Source: Terriglobia bacterium (lineage in GTDB: Bacteria; Acidobacteriota; Terriglobia; Bryobacterales; Bryobacteraceae). Taken from it: a DNA stretch of 64,000 bases. Positions within the stretch are counted from its first letter, which is position 1. Each line of letters begins with the position of its first letter. The position numbers and the translations under genes are program-made. Shown here piece by piece: positions 8,408 to 17,634 of this stretch. The notes below the pieces were generated by a model. It saw only the letters and a program-made list of their open reading frames with translations. It made no database searches and was not told the DNA's origin. Location: assembly GCA_021325175.1 (NCBI GenBank), contig JAJPHS010000140.1:1-64000 (forward strand). The letters are read 5' to 3'.

Positions 8408-9685
8408 GTGAAGCGCGCTGGCTCCGATGATTCCTTACGCTGTTCGTTTTGTGCTAAGAGCCAGGACGTAGTAGGTAAGCTGATCTCCTCCCCCTCCGAT
8501 TACCCCCGTGCCTATATTTGCGACGAGTGCATCGCCGTATGCAACTCGATTCTTGAAGACGATCGTCACGAGCAGCAGTACGGAACTCCGCACAAGCTGC
8601 CTAAGCCTCTGGAATTAAAAGAATATCTCGATCAGTACGTGATCGGCCAGGACGCCACTAAAAAGAAGCTCGCCGTAGCGGTTTACAACCATTACAAGCG
8701 GATTCAAATGAATAAGCAGCGGGCGGGCGAGGTGGAACTGTCGAAATCGAACATTCTGCTGATCGGGCCGACCGGGACCGGCAAAACGTTACTAGCCCAG
8801 ACCTTAGCCAGAATTCTCGATGTGCCGTTCGCCATTGTCGATGCAACCACTTTGACCGAAGCGGGTTATGTTGGCGAAGACGTGGAAAATATCATCCTGC
8901 GGCTGCTGCAAAATTCGGACTGGGACGTGCAGCGTTGCCAGCAGGGGATTATCTACATCGACGAAATCGATAAGATCGGGCGCAAGGACGAAAATCCCTC
9001 GATTACGCGGGATGTTTCGGGCGAAGGCGTGCAGCAGGCGCTGCTGAAAATCCTGGAAGGAACGATCGCCAACGTTCCTCCGCAGGGCGGAAGAAAGCAC
9101 CCGCATCAGGAATTTACGCCGGTGGATACGACGAATATCCTGTTTATCTGCGGCGGCGCGTTTATCGGTTTGGAAAAGACGATTTCGCGGCGCGTGGGCA
9201 CGCGGACCATCGGCTTTTCGAATCCCGAGGAAGCGACGCAGCAGACCACGCGCCGCGCGGGCAGTTCCGGCCGGCGTGACGTCAGTATGCTCGAACAGGT
9301 CCAACCCGTCGATCTGATCAAGAGCGGATTTATTCCGGAGTTCATCGGGCGGCTGCCGGTAGTTGCGGTCCTGGAGGATTTGAGCAAAGAGGCTCTGGTT
9401 CAAATCCTTACCAAGCCCAAGAACGCGATCGTGCGGCAATATCAAAAGCTGTTTGAGTTTGAAAATGTTAGACTGAAGTTTAGCGACGATGCGCTCGACG
9501 CCATCGCGCAGCTCGCCATGGAGCGCAAGGTTGGGGCGCGCGGCCTGCGAATGATCCTCGAAGACTTGATGCTGGATCTGATGTACTACCTGCCTTCCTA
9601 CAAAAAGGTCCGCGAGTTCCTGGTCACCAAGGAGATGGTGATGACGCAGAAGATCAACATGGCCCTGCTGGAGAAGGCGGGGTAA
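8408..9685 (+). CDS. clpX: ATP-dependent Clp protease, ATP-binding subunit ClpX
   Basis: A 425-residue AAA+ unfoldase that recognises substrates and threads them into the ClpP peptidase. The N-terminal zinc-binding domain has Cys12/Cys15 and Cys38/Cys41. Walker A GPTGTGKT is near residue 119, the pore-1 loop GYVGEDVE near 153, and Walker [11 protein letters not shown] near 180. The TIGFSNPEE loop near 264 is the IGF-type contact that docks into ClpP, so a ClpP partner must be encoded elsewhere. Many bacteria have tig-clpP-clpX-lon, but here the gene before clpX is sthA. lon follows in the same direction after a 97-base gap filled by heptamer repeats. Confidence 0.97.
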   Translation: MKRAGSDDSLRCSFCAKSQDVVGKLISSPSDYPRAYICDECIAVCNSILEDDRHEQQYGTPHKLPKPLELKEYLDQYVIGQDATKKKLAVAVYNHYKRIQMNKQRAGEVELSKSNILLIGPTGTGKTLLAQTLARILDVPFAIVDATTLTEAGYVGEDVENIILRLLQNSDWDVQRCQQGIIYIDEIDKIGRKDENPSITRDVSGEGVQQALLKILEGTIANVPPQGGRKHPHQEFTPVDTTNILFICGGAFIGLEKTISRRVGTRTIGFSNPEEATQQTTRRAGSSGRRDVSMLEQVQPVDLIKSGFIPEFIGRLPVVAVLEDLSKEALVQILTKPKNAIVRQYQKLFEFENVRLKFSDDALDAIAQLAMERKVGARGLRMILEDLMLDLMYYLPSYKKVREFLVTKEMVMTQKINMALLEKAG

Positions 9686-9692
9686 ACTGAAA

Positions 9693-9777
9693 GTGGCCGA
9701 TGGCCGGTGGCCGGTGACCAGCGCAAATCGCTCGGTTTTGCCTGGCCAGCGACCCTTGGACATTGACCACTGACCAC
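9693..9777. repeat. Heptamer-repeat element, copy 1 (clpX-lon gap)
   Basis: The left arm has four contiguous 7-base units: GTGGCCG, ATGGCCG, GTGGCCG and GTGACCA (9693-9720). The right arm has TGGACAT, TGACCAC and TGACCAC (9757-9777), whose complement (GTGGTCA, GTGGTCA, ATGTCCA) is the same heptamer family in inverted orientation. The two arms could pair as a long imperfect stem with a loop of about 36 bases. The element fills the gap between clpX and lon. A second copy lies directly after lon. Confidence 0.75.
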
Positions 9778-9782
9778 GAGCA

Positions 9783-12206
9783 ATGCTTACTTCCAAAGAA
9801 AAATCCGATACGCGCCGCTTGCCGATGATGCCCATCCGGGAGGTGGTGATCTTTCCGCACGGAATGACGCCATTTCTGGTCGGGCGCGAGCCGAGCGTAC
9901 GCGCGATTGAAGAAGCGCTGGCGGCGGACAAGAAAATTTTTCTGGCGACGCAGCATGATGCAAGCGTCGACGATCCCCGGCCCGATGAGATCTATTCGGT
10001 CGGTACCGTGGCCAACATCGTCCAAAGCTTGAAGCAGGCCGATGGCAACCTGAAAGTTCTCGTCGAGGGCGTGGAGCGCGGAAAAATTCTTTCCGTCAGC
10101 GAAGATGAAGGATATTTTCGCGCGACCATCAAAACTTTTAGCTTCAAAGTCGAGGCCGGCCCGCAGCTCGACGCGCTGACATCTCGCGTGACGAGCCTGT
10201 TTGAGCAGTACGTCAAGCTGAGCCAGAACGTGAATTACGACACGATGGTGGCGGCGATTCGCGGCGACGATCCGGGCAAGCTGGCCGACACGGTCGGCGC
10301 AAACATGCAGCTTTCGACGGAAGAAAAGCAGGAGTTGCTCGAAATCTTCGATCCCATCGACCGGCTGACGCGCGTGGCCGAGATGCTGGACATCGAGATC
10401 GAGAAGCTGAACGTCGATCGCACCATTCAGGGCCGCGTGAAGCGCCAGATGGAAAAGGCGCAAAAAGAGTATTACCTCAACGAAAAAATCAAGGCCATCC
10501 AGAAAGAGCTGGGGCGCGGCGAAAAGAGCGAGTTCGACGAGCTGAAGAAGAAAATTGAAACCGCCGGCATGACCAAGGACGCCTACGAAAAGGCCATGGC
10601 GGAGCTGAAGCGCCTGGAGAACATGCCGCCGATGTCGGCCGAATCGACGGTCTCGCGCAATTATCTCGACTGGCTGCTGGCCGTACCGTGGAAGAAAAAA
10701 TCGAAAGAGATTCGCGATCTTCCCTACGCGCAGACGGTGCTTGAAAGCGATCATTACGGCCTCGAGAAAATCAAGGAGCGGATTCTTGAGTTTCTCGCCG
10801 TGCGGCGTCTGGTGAAGGATCCCAAGGGCTCGATTCTGTGCTTTGTCGGGCCTCCCGGCGTCGGCAAGACGTCGCTTGGAATGTCCATCGCCAAGGCGAC
10901 CGGCCGCAAGTTCGTCCGGCTGTCGCTCGGCGGCGTGCGCGATGAAGCGGAAATTCGCGGCCACCGGCGCACCTATATCGGAGCCTTACCCGGCCAGATC
11001 CTGCAAATGATGAAAAAGGCGGGTGTGCGCAATCCGGTGTTCATGCTGGACGAAGTGGACAAGATGTCGACCGATTTTCGCGGCGATCCTTCGGCGGCGC
11101 TGCTGGAGGTGCTCGATCCGGAACAGAATTTCATGTTCATGGATCACTACCTGGACGTCGAATATGATCTGAGCCAGGTGTTTTTTATCGCCACGGCGAA
11201 CGTGCTGCACACCATTCCGCCGGCGCTTCAGGACCGCATGGAAGTGATTCGTCTCTCGGGCTATACCGAACTTGAAAAGATGGAGATCGCCAAGCGATTC
11301 CTGGTTCCCAAACAGGAAAAGGAAGCCGGTCTCAGCCATCAGCAGATCGAGTTTACCGAAGAAGGCATTAATGAGCTGATGCAGCACTACACGCGCGAGG
11401 CCGGCGTGCGAAATCTGGAACGCGAGATCGGTAACGTGTGCCGCAAGATCGCCCGCATCGTGGTGAACGCGCAATCGGCCAAACAGAAAGAAGCGCTCGA
11501 AAAAGCGGTGATCACGGCGGCGAAGGTCAACGATTTACTGGGTCCGCAGAAATTCCGCGAGCAGCAAACCGATAAGAAGAACGAAGTGGGGGCCACGGTC
11601 GGGCTGGCCTGGACCGAAGTCGGCGGATCGATTCTGACGACGGAGGCGGCGATCATGGAAGGCCGCGGCAAGCTGACGACGACGGGCAAGCTTGGCGACG
11701 TAATGCAGGAATCGGCGCAGGCGGCGATGAGCTATATTCGCAGCCGTTCGCACGTGATGGGCTTGCCGCGCGATTTCTACCGGCATATCGATATTCACCT
11801 TCACGTGCCGGAAGGCGCGATTCCCAAGGACGGCCCGTCGGCGGGAATTACCATTGCCACCAGTATTTGCAGCGCGCTGACCAGCATCCCGGTGCGGGCC
11901 GACATCGCCATGACAGGCGAGATCACGGTTCGCGGGCGCGTGCTGCCCATCGGCGGGCTGAAGGAAAAACTGCTTGCCGCATACCGGCAGGGGATTCGCG
12001 AAGTGGTTCTTCCCGCCGATAACGAAAAAGATTTGCCGGATATTCCCGAAAATATCCGCAAGGAAATGAAGCTGCACTTCGTCCATTCCATGGATGAGGT
12101 GCTGAAACTGGCGCTGGAGCGGGAAATTGAGATGGCTCCGATCGCCAATATGCTGACCGCGGCGGAAATCGTGGAGCGGTCCAGGGATGAGAAGGTAACG
12201 CATTAG
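9783..12206 (+). CDS. lon: ATP-dependent protease Lon
   Basis: A full-length 807-residue LonA protease that degrades misfolded and regulatory proteins in the cytoplasm. The N-terminal LON substrate-binding domain starts with [20 protein letters not shown] coiled-coil stretch follows, rich in Lys and Glu, near residues 220-290. The AAA+ module has Walker [10 protein letters not shown] near residue 356 and Walker [12 protein letters not shown] near 420. The C-terminal S16 peptidase domain carries the catalytic Ser in PKDGPSAGI near residue 687 and the Lys in the [10 protein letters not shown] region about 40 residues later. The last base of its TAG stop is the first base of the second heptamer-repeat element. 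The start ATG has no strong Shine-Dalgarno sequence, being preceded by the first repeat. Confidence 0.97.
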   Translation: MLTSKEKSDTRRLPMMPIREVVIFPHGMTPFLVGREPSVRAIEEALAADKKIFLATQHDASVDDPRPDEIYSVGTVANIVQSLKQADGNLKVLVEGVERGKILSVSEDEGYFRATIKTFSFKVEAGPQLDALTSRVTSLFEQYVKLSQNVNYDTMVAAIRGDDPGKLADTVGANMQLSTEEKQELLEIFDPIDRLTRVAEMLDIEIEKLNVDRTIQGRVKRQMEKAQKEYYLNEKIKAIQKELGRGEKSEFDELKKKIETAGMTKDAYEKAMAELKRLENMPPMSAESTVSRNYLDWLLAVPWKKKSKEIRDLPYAQTVLESDHYGLEKIKERILEFLAVRRLVKDPKGSILCFVGPPGVGKTSLGMSIAKATGRKFVRLSLGGVRDEAEIRGHRRTYIGALPGQILQMMKKAGVRNPVFMLDEVDKMSTDFRGDPSAALLEVLDPEQNFMFMDHYLDVEYDLSQVFFIATANVLHTIPPALQDRMEVIRLSGYTELEKMEIAKRFLVPKQEKEAGLSHQQIEFTEEGINELMQHYTREAGVRNLEREIGNVCRKIARIVVNAQSAKQKEALEKAVITAAKVNDLLGPQKFREQQTDKKNEVGATVGLAWTEVGGSILTTEAAIMEGRGKLTTTGKLGDVMQESAQAAMSYIRSRSHVMGLPRDFYRHIDIHLHVPEGAIPKDGPSAGITIATSICSALTSIPVRADIAMTGEITVRGRVLPIGGLKEKLLAAYRQGIREVVLPADNEKDLPDIPENIRKEMKLHFVHSMDEVLKLALEREIEMAPIANMLTAAEIVERSRDEKVTH

Positions 12207-12285
12207 TGGCCGGTGGCCGGTGGCCAGTGGTCAGCAAAAACAACTGGCCGCCGGGCGCTGGACACGGACCGCCGATGGCCAGCCG
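12206..12285. repeat. Heptamer-repeat element, copy 2 (lon-engB gap)
   Basis: The left arm contains four contiguous heptamers: GTGGCCG, GTGGCCG, GTGGCCA and GTGGTCA (12206-12233). After a spacer containing CTGGCCG, a right arm begins with TGGACAC and GGACCGC (12259-12272) and is more degenerate than in copy 1. The order of arms, the A-rich spacer start (AGCAAAA against AGCGCAAA) and the total length closely match the copy before lon. The ATG of engB (12275) lies inside this right arm. Confidence 0.72.
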
Positions 12286-12880
12286 GTTTATAATAAGTGC
12301 AGCCAGTCCGGAGCAGTTTCCGCCGGAGAACGATCCGGAGGTCGCGTTTCTGGGCCGCAGCAATGTCGGCAAATCCAGCCTGCTGAATGCGCTGATGGAT
12401 GCCGGCAAGCTGGCGCACACCAGCTCGCGGCCGGGCTGTACGCAGTGGGTCAATTTCTACCAGGTGGACGGCGGTTTTCGATTCGTCGATCTTCCAGGGT
12501 ATGGGTTCGCAAGACTTCCCCGTGAAAAGACGTCGCAGTGGAAGGCTCTTATTGAGCAGTATCTGCTCGAACGGGAGGCGCTGCGGCTGTGCGTCATCGT
12601 CCTGGACGCGCGGCGAGGATGGATGGAAAAGGACATCGAGCTTCGAGACTGGCTCGAGGATCGCGGCCGGCCGTATATGGCGGTGGCGACCAAAGTGGAT
12701 AAGTTGAAGTCTCAGAAAGAAAGGCAACAAAGCCTGAGGGCTCTGCGGGATGGATATTCCGGGGAGCTGCTCGAATGCTCGGCCGTAACCGGCCGGGGAG
12801 TGAGGGAAATTTGGCAAGCGATCTCGAAAATCAAGAACGGGCAGCCATCGTTGCCCCCAACGGCAACGCCGAAGCGGTAA
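12275..12880 (+). CDS. engB: Ribosome-biogenesis GTPase EngB (YihA/YsxC)
   Basis: A 201-residue TRAFAC-class GTPase needed for assembly of the large ribosomal subunit. The G1 loop GRSNVGKSS is at residues 27-35, followed by the switch region [14 protein letters not shown]3 DLPGYGFA, G4 TKVDKL and G5 SAVTGRG. I choose ATG 12275 because it gives the usual family N-terminus just ahead of the G domain. An in-frame ATG at 12206 would merely translate the heptamer repeat. No ribosome binding site precedes 12275, since the start lies within the repeat element. The 3' end overlaps the rho reading frame, so the two genes are probably coupled. Confidence 0.92.
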   Translation: MASRFIISAASPEQFPPENDPEVAFLGRSNVGKSSLLNALMDAGKLAHTSSRPGCTQWVNFYQVDGGFRFVDLPGYGFARLPREKTSQWKALIEQYLLEREALRLCVIVLDARRGWMEKDIELRDWLEDRGRPYMAVATKVDKLKSQKERQQSLRALRDGYSGELLECSAVTGRGVREIWQAISKIKNGQPSLPPTATPKR

Positions 12881-14430
12881 AGGCGGAAACGCCCAAGACC
12901 GAAACGGCGCCAAAATCCGAGGTTTCGCCTCGATCCAAGGCGCCCAAGTCGGACGGCAAGGCCGCCGCCGAGCAGAAACCGGCCGCGGAGCTGAAAGCAG
13001 ATCCGAAACCGGAGGCCGCCGAGTCCAGCCCGGCGGAAACCAATGCCGCGGAAATAAAGCCCGCTGAAACCGAAGCCGCCGCGCCCGCCGGGCAAACTGC
13101 GCAAGCGCCCCAGATCACCGGGCGCCTGTTCGATTCCAAGCGCCGCGCGCAGGGTAATCAGGGGCGCAATGGCGGAAGCGCGCTCGATCTGGTCGAGTTG
13201 AAGGACATGAGCATCCAGAAACTCAATCAGATCGCCAAGGATCTCGGGGTGCAGGGTTTCGCCGGCTTGCGCAAGCAGGAGCTCATCTTTAAAATTTTGC
13301 AGGTTCAGGCGGAAAAAAGCGGCCTGATCTTTTCCGAAGGCGTGCTCGAATGCCTGCCCGACGGCTTCGGCTTCCTGCGCGCGCCGGAATATAATTATCT
13401 GCCCGGCCCCGACGACGTCTATGTTTCGCCGTCGCAGATCCGGCGCTTCGACCTGCGCACCGGCGACACCGTCAGCGGCCAGATTCGCCCGCCCAAGGAA
13501 GGCGAGCGGTATTTCGCGCTGATCAAAGTCGACGCGATCAACTTCGAGCCGCCGGAAGAGGCGCGCAACAAAATTTTCTTCGACAATCTCACGCCTCTGT
13601 ATCCGCAATCGCGCCTGAAGATGGAAACGGTGAAGGACAACTATTCCGGCCGCGTGATGGACCTGCTGACGCCGATCGGCAAAGGGCAGCGCGGCTTGAT
13701 CGTCGCCGCGCCGCGCACCGGAAAAACGATGCTGCTGCAATCGATCGCCAATTCGATTACGGCCAACCATCCTGAAGTGACGCTGATCGTGCTGCTGATC
13801 GATGAGCGCCCGGAGGAAGTCACGGATATGCAGCGGTCCGTCAAGGGCGAGGTGATCTCCTCCACCTTCGATGAGCCGGCCTCGCGCCACGTGCAGGTCG
13901 CCGAAATGGTGATCGAAAAGGCCAAGCGCCTGGTGGAGCACAAGAAGGACGTCGTGATTCTGCTCGATTCGATCACGCGCCTGGCCCGCGCTTATAATAC
14001 CGTGGTGCCGCCGTCGGGAAAGGTGCTTTCAGGCGGCGTCGATTCCAACGCCTTGCAGCGGCCCAAGCGATTCTTCGGGGCGGCGCGCAATATCGAGGAA
14101 GGCGGATCGCTGACCATCGTCGCATCGGCGCTGGTCGATACCGGCAGCCGCATGGACGACGTAATTTTTGAGGAGTTCAAGGGCACCGGCAACATGGAAA
14201 TTCACCTGGACCGGAAGCTGATGGACAAACGCGTGTTCCCGGCCATCGACATTTCCAAATCAGGCACGCGAAAGGAAGAGCTGCTGCTGCCGCGCGAGGA
14301 GTTGAATCGAGTCTGGGTGCTGCGCAAGGTGCTCAATCCGCTTTCGCCGGTGGAAAGCATGGAGCTGTTGATCGATAAACTATCCAAGACCCGGAACAAT
14401 GCCGAGTTCCTGGCGGCGATGAGCGGTTAG
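12775..14430 (+). CDS. rho: Transcription termination factor Rho
   Basis: The protein is 551 residues from ATG 12775, about 130 longer than E. coli Rho (419). The extra length is a low-complexity Ala/Glu/Lys/Pro-rich stretch at about residues 25-130. It is followed by the Rho_N helix bundle ([19 protein letters not shown]), the RNA-binding cold-shock-like domain ([17 protein letters not shown]) and the ATPase core. The core has a Walker [10 protein letters not shown] near residue 312 and the R-loop region near [21 protein letters not shown]. The start overlaps engB by about 100 bases. A TTG at 12811 preceded by GAGGGA is a credible alternative start. Disordered insertions at this position are known in Rho from several phyla, where they extend RNA binding. 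Confidence 0.95.
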   Translation: MLGRNRPGSEGNLASDLENQERAAIVAPNGNAEAVKAETPKTETAPKSEVSPRSKAPKSDGKAAAEQKPAAELKADPKPEAAESSPAETNAAEIKPAETEAAAPAGQTAQAPQITGRLFDSKRRAQGNQGRNGGSALDLVELKDMSIQKLNQIAKDLGVQGFAGLRKQELIFKILQVQAEKSGLIFSEGVLECLPDGFGFLRAPEYNYLPGPDDVYVSPSQIRRFDLRTGDTVSGQIRPPKEGERYFALIKVDAINFEPPEEARNKIFFDNLTPLYPQSRLKMETVKDNYSGRVMDLLTPIGKGQRGLIVAAPRTGKTMLLQSIANSITANHPEVTLIVLLIDERPEEVTDMQRSVKGEVISSTFDEPASRHVQVAEMVIEKAKRLVEHKKDVVILLDSITRLARAYNTVVPPSGKVLSGGVDSNALQRPKRFFGAARNIEEGGSLTIVASALVDTGSRMDDVIFEEFKGTGNMEIHLDRKLMDKRVFPAIDISKSGTRKEELLLPREELNRVWVLRKVLNPLSPVESMELLIDKLSKTRNNAEFLAAMSG

Positions 14431-14450
14431 GGCTGAAGTTCGGGCCAGCC
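14431..14450. terminator. Small hairpin between convergent rho and cpoB (candidate terminator)
   Basis: GGCTG (14431-14435) pairs with CAGCC (14446-14450) across a 10-base loop exactly between the two convergent stop codons. The following TCTATTTG is only weakly T-rich on the plus strand. Confidence 0.3.
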
Positions 14451-14451
14451 T

Positions 14452-15354
14452 CTATTTGTGCTGCTTTTTCGCGGTGGAGGCTTCCATGCCCATCGCCCGC
14501 AGATCGCGATGCGCCTGTTCCACGTGCTCGCCGCGAGGATACTTGGCGATGTAATCCTTCAACGTTTTGGCGGCCGCAGTCTTCTGCCCTAATTTTTGCA
14601 GCGCGACCCCTTTGTAGTACATCGCATCGGCGGTCTTGGGATTTTCCGGCCATCGCTCCAGCACGTCGTCGAAAGCCTTGGCGGCGTCGGCGTAATTCGT
14701 TCCGCTGTTGAAGTAAATATAGCCGATGTAATACTGCGCGGTGGGCGCGTCGGCGGTGTCGGGGAAGTTCTTGACGTAATCGGCGAACTCCTGCAAAGCC
14801 AGGTCGAACTGCCCCTTATTGTAATCGCGATAGGCGTTGTTGTAGCTGGTTTCGGCGGAGATCGCGGGAGCCCCCGCGGCTCCTGTGGCCGCGGCTCCGG
14901 CCGCCGGAGCCGGAGGCGTTGGCGGCGCCGAAAGCGTGCGCACGGCCTGCGAAATATCGTTCAGTTTGGTATCGAGCGCCGCCATTCTTCGAACCAGCTC
15001 TTCGACATTCGTCGCGACAGAGCTGAAATCGCTGGACATCTGATCGACCTTGGCGCCGAGCGTCGCCACCGGAGCGACCAGTTGCGTCTGCTCCGAGCTG
15101 AGCCGCTGATCGATCTGCCGTTGCAGCGAGGAAAGCCCGGCGGTCAGTTTATTGGAGACATCGACGGTTTGCTGAAGCATCGACTGAAGCGCGGCCATTT
15201 TATCGTCCTGCGATTTCTGAAGCTGCCGCACCTGATCCTGCAGCAGCGCGACGTCGCGCTGGATCTCGAGAATGTCTTCTTTTTTCTGGCCCGGCAATGC
15301 CACCGGGCCGGCAAGCAGAATCAGGCATGCCGTCAAGAATTTCAGGCGCTTCAT
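14452..15354 (-). CDS. cpoB: Tol-Pal system protein YbgF/CpoB
   Basis: A 300-residue periplasmic protein, the last gene of the tol-pal operon. CpoB coordinates peptidoglycan synthesis with outer-membrane constriction during division. A signal peptide (MKRLKFLTACLILLAGPVALPG) is followed by a long coiled coil at about residues 30-125, an Ala/Pro-rich linker, and a C-terminal TPR domain. The TPR part contains AYRDYNKGQFDLALQEFADYVKNFP and two further units with the YYIGYIYFNSG and MYYKGVALQKLGQ helices. This three-part layout is the standard YbgF architecture. A GGGAGG ribosome binding site precedes the ATG in the 91-base gap after pal. Confidence 0.92.
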   Translation of the reverse strand: MKRLKFLTACLILLAGPVALPGQKKEDILEIQRDVALLQDQVRQLQKSQDDKMAALQSMLQQTVDVSNKLTAGLSSLQRQIDQRLSSEQTQLVAPVATLGAKVDQMSSDFSSVATNVEELVRRMAALDTKLNDISQAVRTLSAPPTPPAPAAGAAATGAAGAPAISAETSYNNAYRDYNKGQFDLALQEFADYVKNFPDTADAPTAQYYIGYIYFNSGTNYADAAKAFDDVLERWPENPKTADAMYYKGVALQKLGQKTAAAKTLKDYIAKYPRGEHVEQAHRDLRAMGMEASTAKKQHK

Positions 15355-15445
15355 CCGAACCTCCCTTTATTAGTCAGGCCTCGTTAATTAGGGGACGATT
15401 GAGCGTCACCCCCTGTTACTTTCTCTCCCTACCAGCCCCGCGAGC

Positions 15446-16240
15446 CTACTTGGCCGGGGCCAGATGATCGCGCCGATTGCGCTGGTAGCAGGCCTCATTC
15501 GCCTCCGTGCACACCGGACGATCCTTGCCGTAGCTGATGGTCGAAATGCGATCGGCCGGCAAGCCGAGCTGGACCAGGAACTCTTTGGCCGCCGTCGCGC
15601 GGCGGTCGCCCAGGCCCAGGTTATATTCGGCCGAGCCGCGCTCGTCGCAGTTCCCCTCGATAACCACCATGAAATTCGGATCGGCGGCGAAGATACGCTT
15701 CAACAGTTCGGCGTCGTGTTGTAACGCGGCGCGCGCGTCCTCGCGCAGATCGCTCTTATCGTAATCGAAATAAATGTCCTGCGCCTCCCGGCTCAGCATA
15801 TCCGCTCCGGAAATGGTTTCTTTCACGGGCGGAGGCGGCGGCGGGGGGGGCGGCGCGGAAACTTCGACCGTTACCGAGCGCGTATCGGACCCTCCCGCGC
15901 CCCGAGCCGTCAGCGTATAGGTCACAGTATTGGAAGGAAAAACCTGCCGGCTGCCGTTGGCGGCCACTTGACCGAGTCCCTGATCGATGGAAATATCGGT
16001 CGCGTTCGCCACGCTCCAGCGAAGCGTGGCCGATTGCCCTTGCTCAATACTGCTGGGCTCGGCGGTGAAGCTGTTGATTCGAACCGCGGGGGGTGTGGAA
16101 GGCGGCGGCGGAGCCTCGGTCTTGGCCGGCGGAGGCGGCGGAGGCGGCGCCACCGGAGTTTTCTTTTTGCACCCGGAAACCGCCAAAATCAGAACTGCCG
16201 CGAACACCGCTGCACTCAGTGTCCTAAAGTTACGTTTCAT
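15446..16240 (-). CDS. pal: Peptidoglycan-associated lipoprotein Pal with inserted Ig-like domain
   Basis: A 264-residue lipoprotein with a LAVSGC lipobox at about residues 18-23. Its C-terminal OmpA-like domain (IYFDYDKSDLREDARAAL, IEGNCDERGSAEYNLGLGDRRA) binds peptidoglycan and anchors the outer membrane. Typical Pal proteins go almost directly from lipobox to OmpA domain. Here two polyproline linkers frame an extra beta-rich domain of about 80 residues (RINSFTAEPSSIEQGQSATLRW onward, ending in TVEVS) that looks immunoglobulin-like. The protein is therefore about 90 residues longer than the E. coli form (173). It sits between tolB and cpoB in the tol operon. A GGAGGAG ribosome binding site lies 10 bases before the ATG. 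Confidence 0.9.
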   Translation of the reverse strand: MKRNFRTLSAAVFAAVLILAVSGCKKKTPVAPPPPPPPAKTEAPPPPSTPPAVRINSFTAEPSSIEQGQSATLRWSVANATDISIDQGLGQVAANGSRQVFPSNTVTYTLTARGAGGSDTRSVTVEVSAPPPPPPPPPVKETISGADMLSREAQDIYFDYDKSDLREDARAALQHDAELLKRIFAADPNFMVVIEGNCDERGSAEYNLGLGDRRATAAKEFLVQLGLPADRISTISYGKDRPVCTEANEACYQRNRRDHLAPAK

Positions 16241-16287
16241 TTAGAAAATTCTCCTCCTCGCTTCTCACTTCTGTAACAGATTCAGTT

Positions 16288-17634
16288 TCAGTTTAGCCCT
16301 TTCGCCCACACGGGTTGAAGATTATTTCCGCGCGTGGTGAGCTGGGTAACCTGCGTCCCGTCGGCGAGCATTGTGTAGATCTGCGTCGACTGGCCCTTCT
16401 TAATGGAAAACACCAGGTGCACGCCGTCGGGCGCCCACCAGGGATTCTCATTGCGGCCATTTCCGTGCGTCAACTGTACCGGGACGCGCTTGGCCACATC
16501 CATAATGAAAATATTGTATGCGCCCGGCTCGTAGCCCTTGGTCCAGGCGAAGGCGATCTTCTGGCCGTCCGGGCTCCAGGCCGGATTGGCGACATAGCCG
16601 GTGCCATCGGTGATCTGGGCCAGGTCACCGCCGTCAATGTTCATGCGCCACATCTGTTCGGATCCGCTCCGGCCGCTGATGAACAGGATCTGCGTCGGAT
16701 TCGCCGGATTCACCTTGGGGGAGACCTCGATTGCGCGCACGTGCGAAAGACGGCGCATGTTGGCGCCAGTCAGATCGGAGATACAGATCTGCACCCAGCC
16801 GTCGATGGAGGCGCCGAACAGTATGTGCTTCATGTCCGGCGTAAATTCCGGTGTCTCCACGGCCGAGGAGACGGGATTATAAAACGGCAGGCGCCGGTTG
16901 GTTTCCGTCGAAAAGATCATTATTTTGGGATTGCCCTGCGCGTAAGTGGTGAAGGCGACCATCTTTCCATCCGGAGAAACGGCGGGCATGGTGGAGACGG
17001 AATGGTATTGCGTGATCTGCTTTTGATTGGAACCGTCGTAGTCCATCGACCAGATTTCCTTGCTGCCGGTGCGGTCGGAGACAAAATAGATTTTCGTTCC
17101 GGCGAGGCTTTTGGCTCCGAACTGCTGGAGGATATCGGCGGCGAACTCGCGCGCGACTTTTTTCGCGCCGTCGGCGTCGAGCGTGCCGTAGTAAAGCTTC
17201 CCGATCACCTGCGTCGCGCTGCTGACGTTGTAGAAATAGCCGAACAGCACGAGCTGGCCGCCCTGCACGCCGGTGTAGCCGAAGGCCAAAAAATTCGCGC
17301 GAACGGGCGGGTTCGCCCAATCGGCGGCGCGAAATTCGGCCGGCTGCTGCGGCACCGTGAGCGGATACATGCTCTTGGCGACCATATCGAGCACGCCTGA
17401 TCCGGACAGGGAATCCCACAGCGCCGGATTGAAGGTGTCCATCAGCCGCTGCGCGTCGCCGGAGCCGCGGAAATCGATGACGGCGACGCGCGGCTTATCG
17501 TGATTGCTGATGACGCCGCTGATATCGCTCTGCCCGGAGGAACGGACCGCCGTAAAGGCGAGCAGCAGCGCCGCCCCGGCCATGGCGTTCATCCGGGAGT
17601 TCGCAAAAACAAAAAAGAATGACGTCTGTTTCAT
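16288..17634 (-). CDS. tolB: Tol-Pal translocation protein TolB
   Basis: A 448-residue periplasmic protein with a signal-like N-terminus. An N-terminal alpha/beta domain (RVAVIDFRGSGDAQRLMDTFNPALWDSL) is followed by a six-bladed WD40-like beta-propeller. The blades repeat motifs such as MPAVSPDGKMVAFTTY, NPAWSPDGQKIAFAW and NPWWAPDGVHLVFS. TolB links Pal to the inner-membrane Tol complex and helps maintain outer-membrane integrity during division. Its start overlaps the end of the upstream TonB/TolA-like gene as ATGA, so translational coupling is expected. Confidence 0.93.
   Translation of the reverse strand: MKQTSFFFVFANSRMNAMAGAALLLAFTAVRSSGQSDISGVISNHDKPRVAVIDFRGSGDAQRLMDTFNPALWDSLSGSGVLDMVAKSMYPLTVPQQPAEFRAADWANPPVRANFLAFGYTGVQGGQLVLFGYFYNVSSATQVIGKLYYGTLDADGAKKVAREFAADILQQFGAKSLAGTKIYFVSDRTGSKEIWSMDYDGSNQKQITQYHSVSTMPAVSPDGKMVAFTTYAQGNPKIMIFSTETNRRLPFYNPVSSAVETPEFTPDMKHILFGASIDGWVQICISDLTGANMRRLSHVRAIEVSPKVNPANPTQILFISGRSGSEQMWRMNIDGGDLAQITDGTGYVANPAWSPDGQKIAFAWTKGYEPGAYNIFIMDVAKRVPVQLTHGNGRNENPWWAPDGVHLVFSIKKGQSTQIYTMLADGTQVTQLTTRGNNLQPVWAKGLN

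Noticed and set aside
12289-12294. TATAAT inside the engB start region
   Set aside because: It is part of the codons for FII in the conserved EngB N-terminus, and no in-frame start lies at the right distance downstream.
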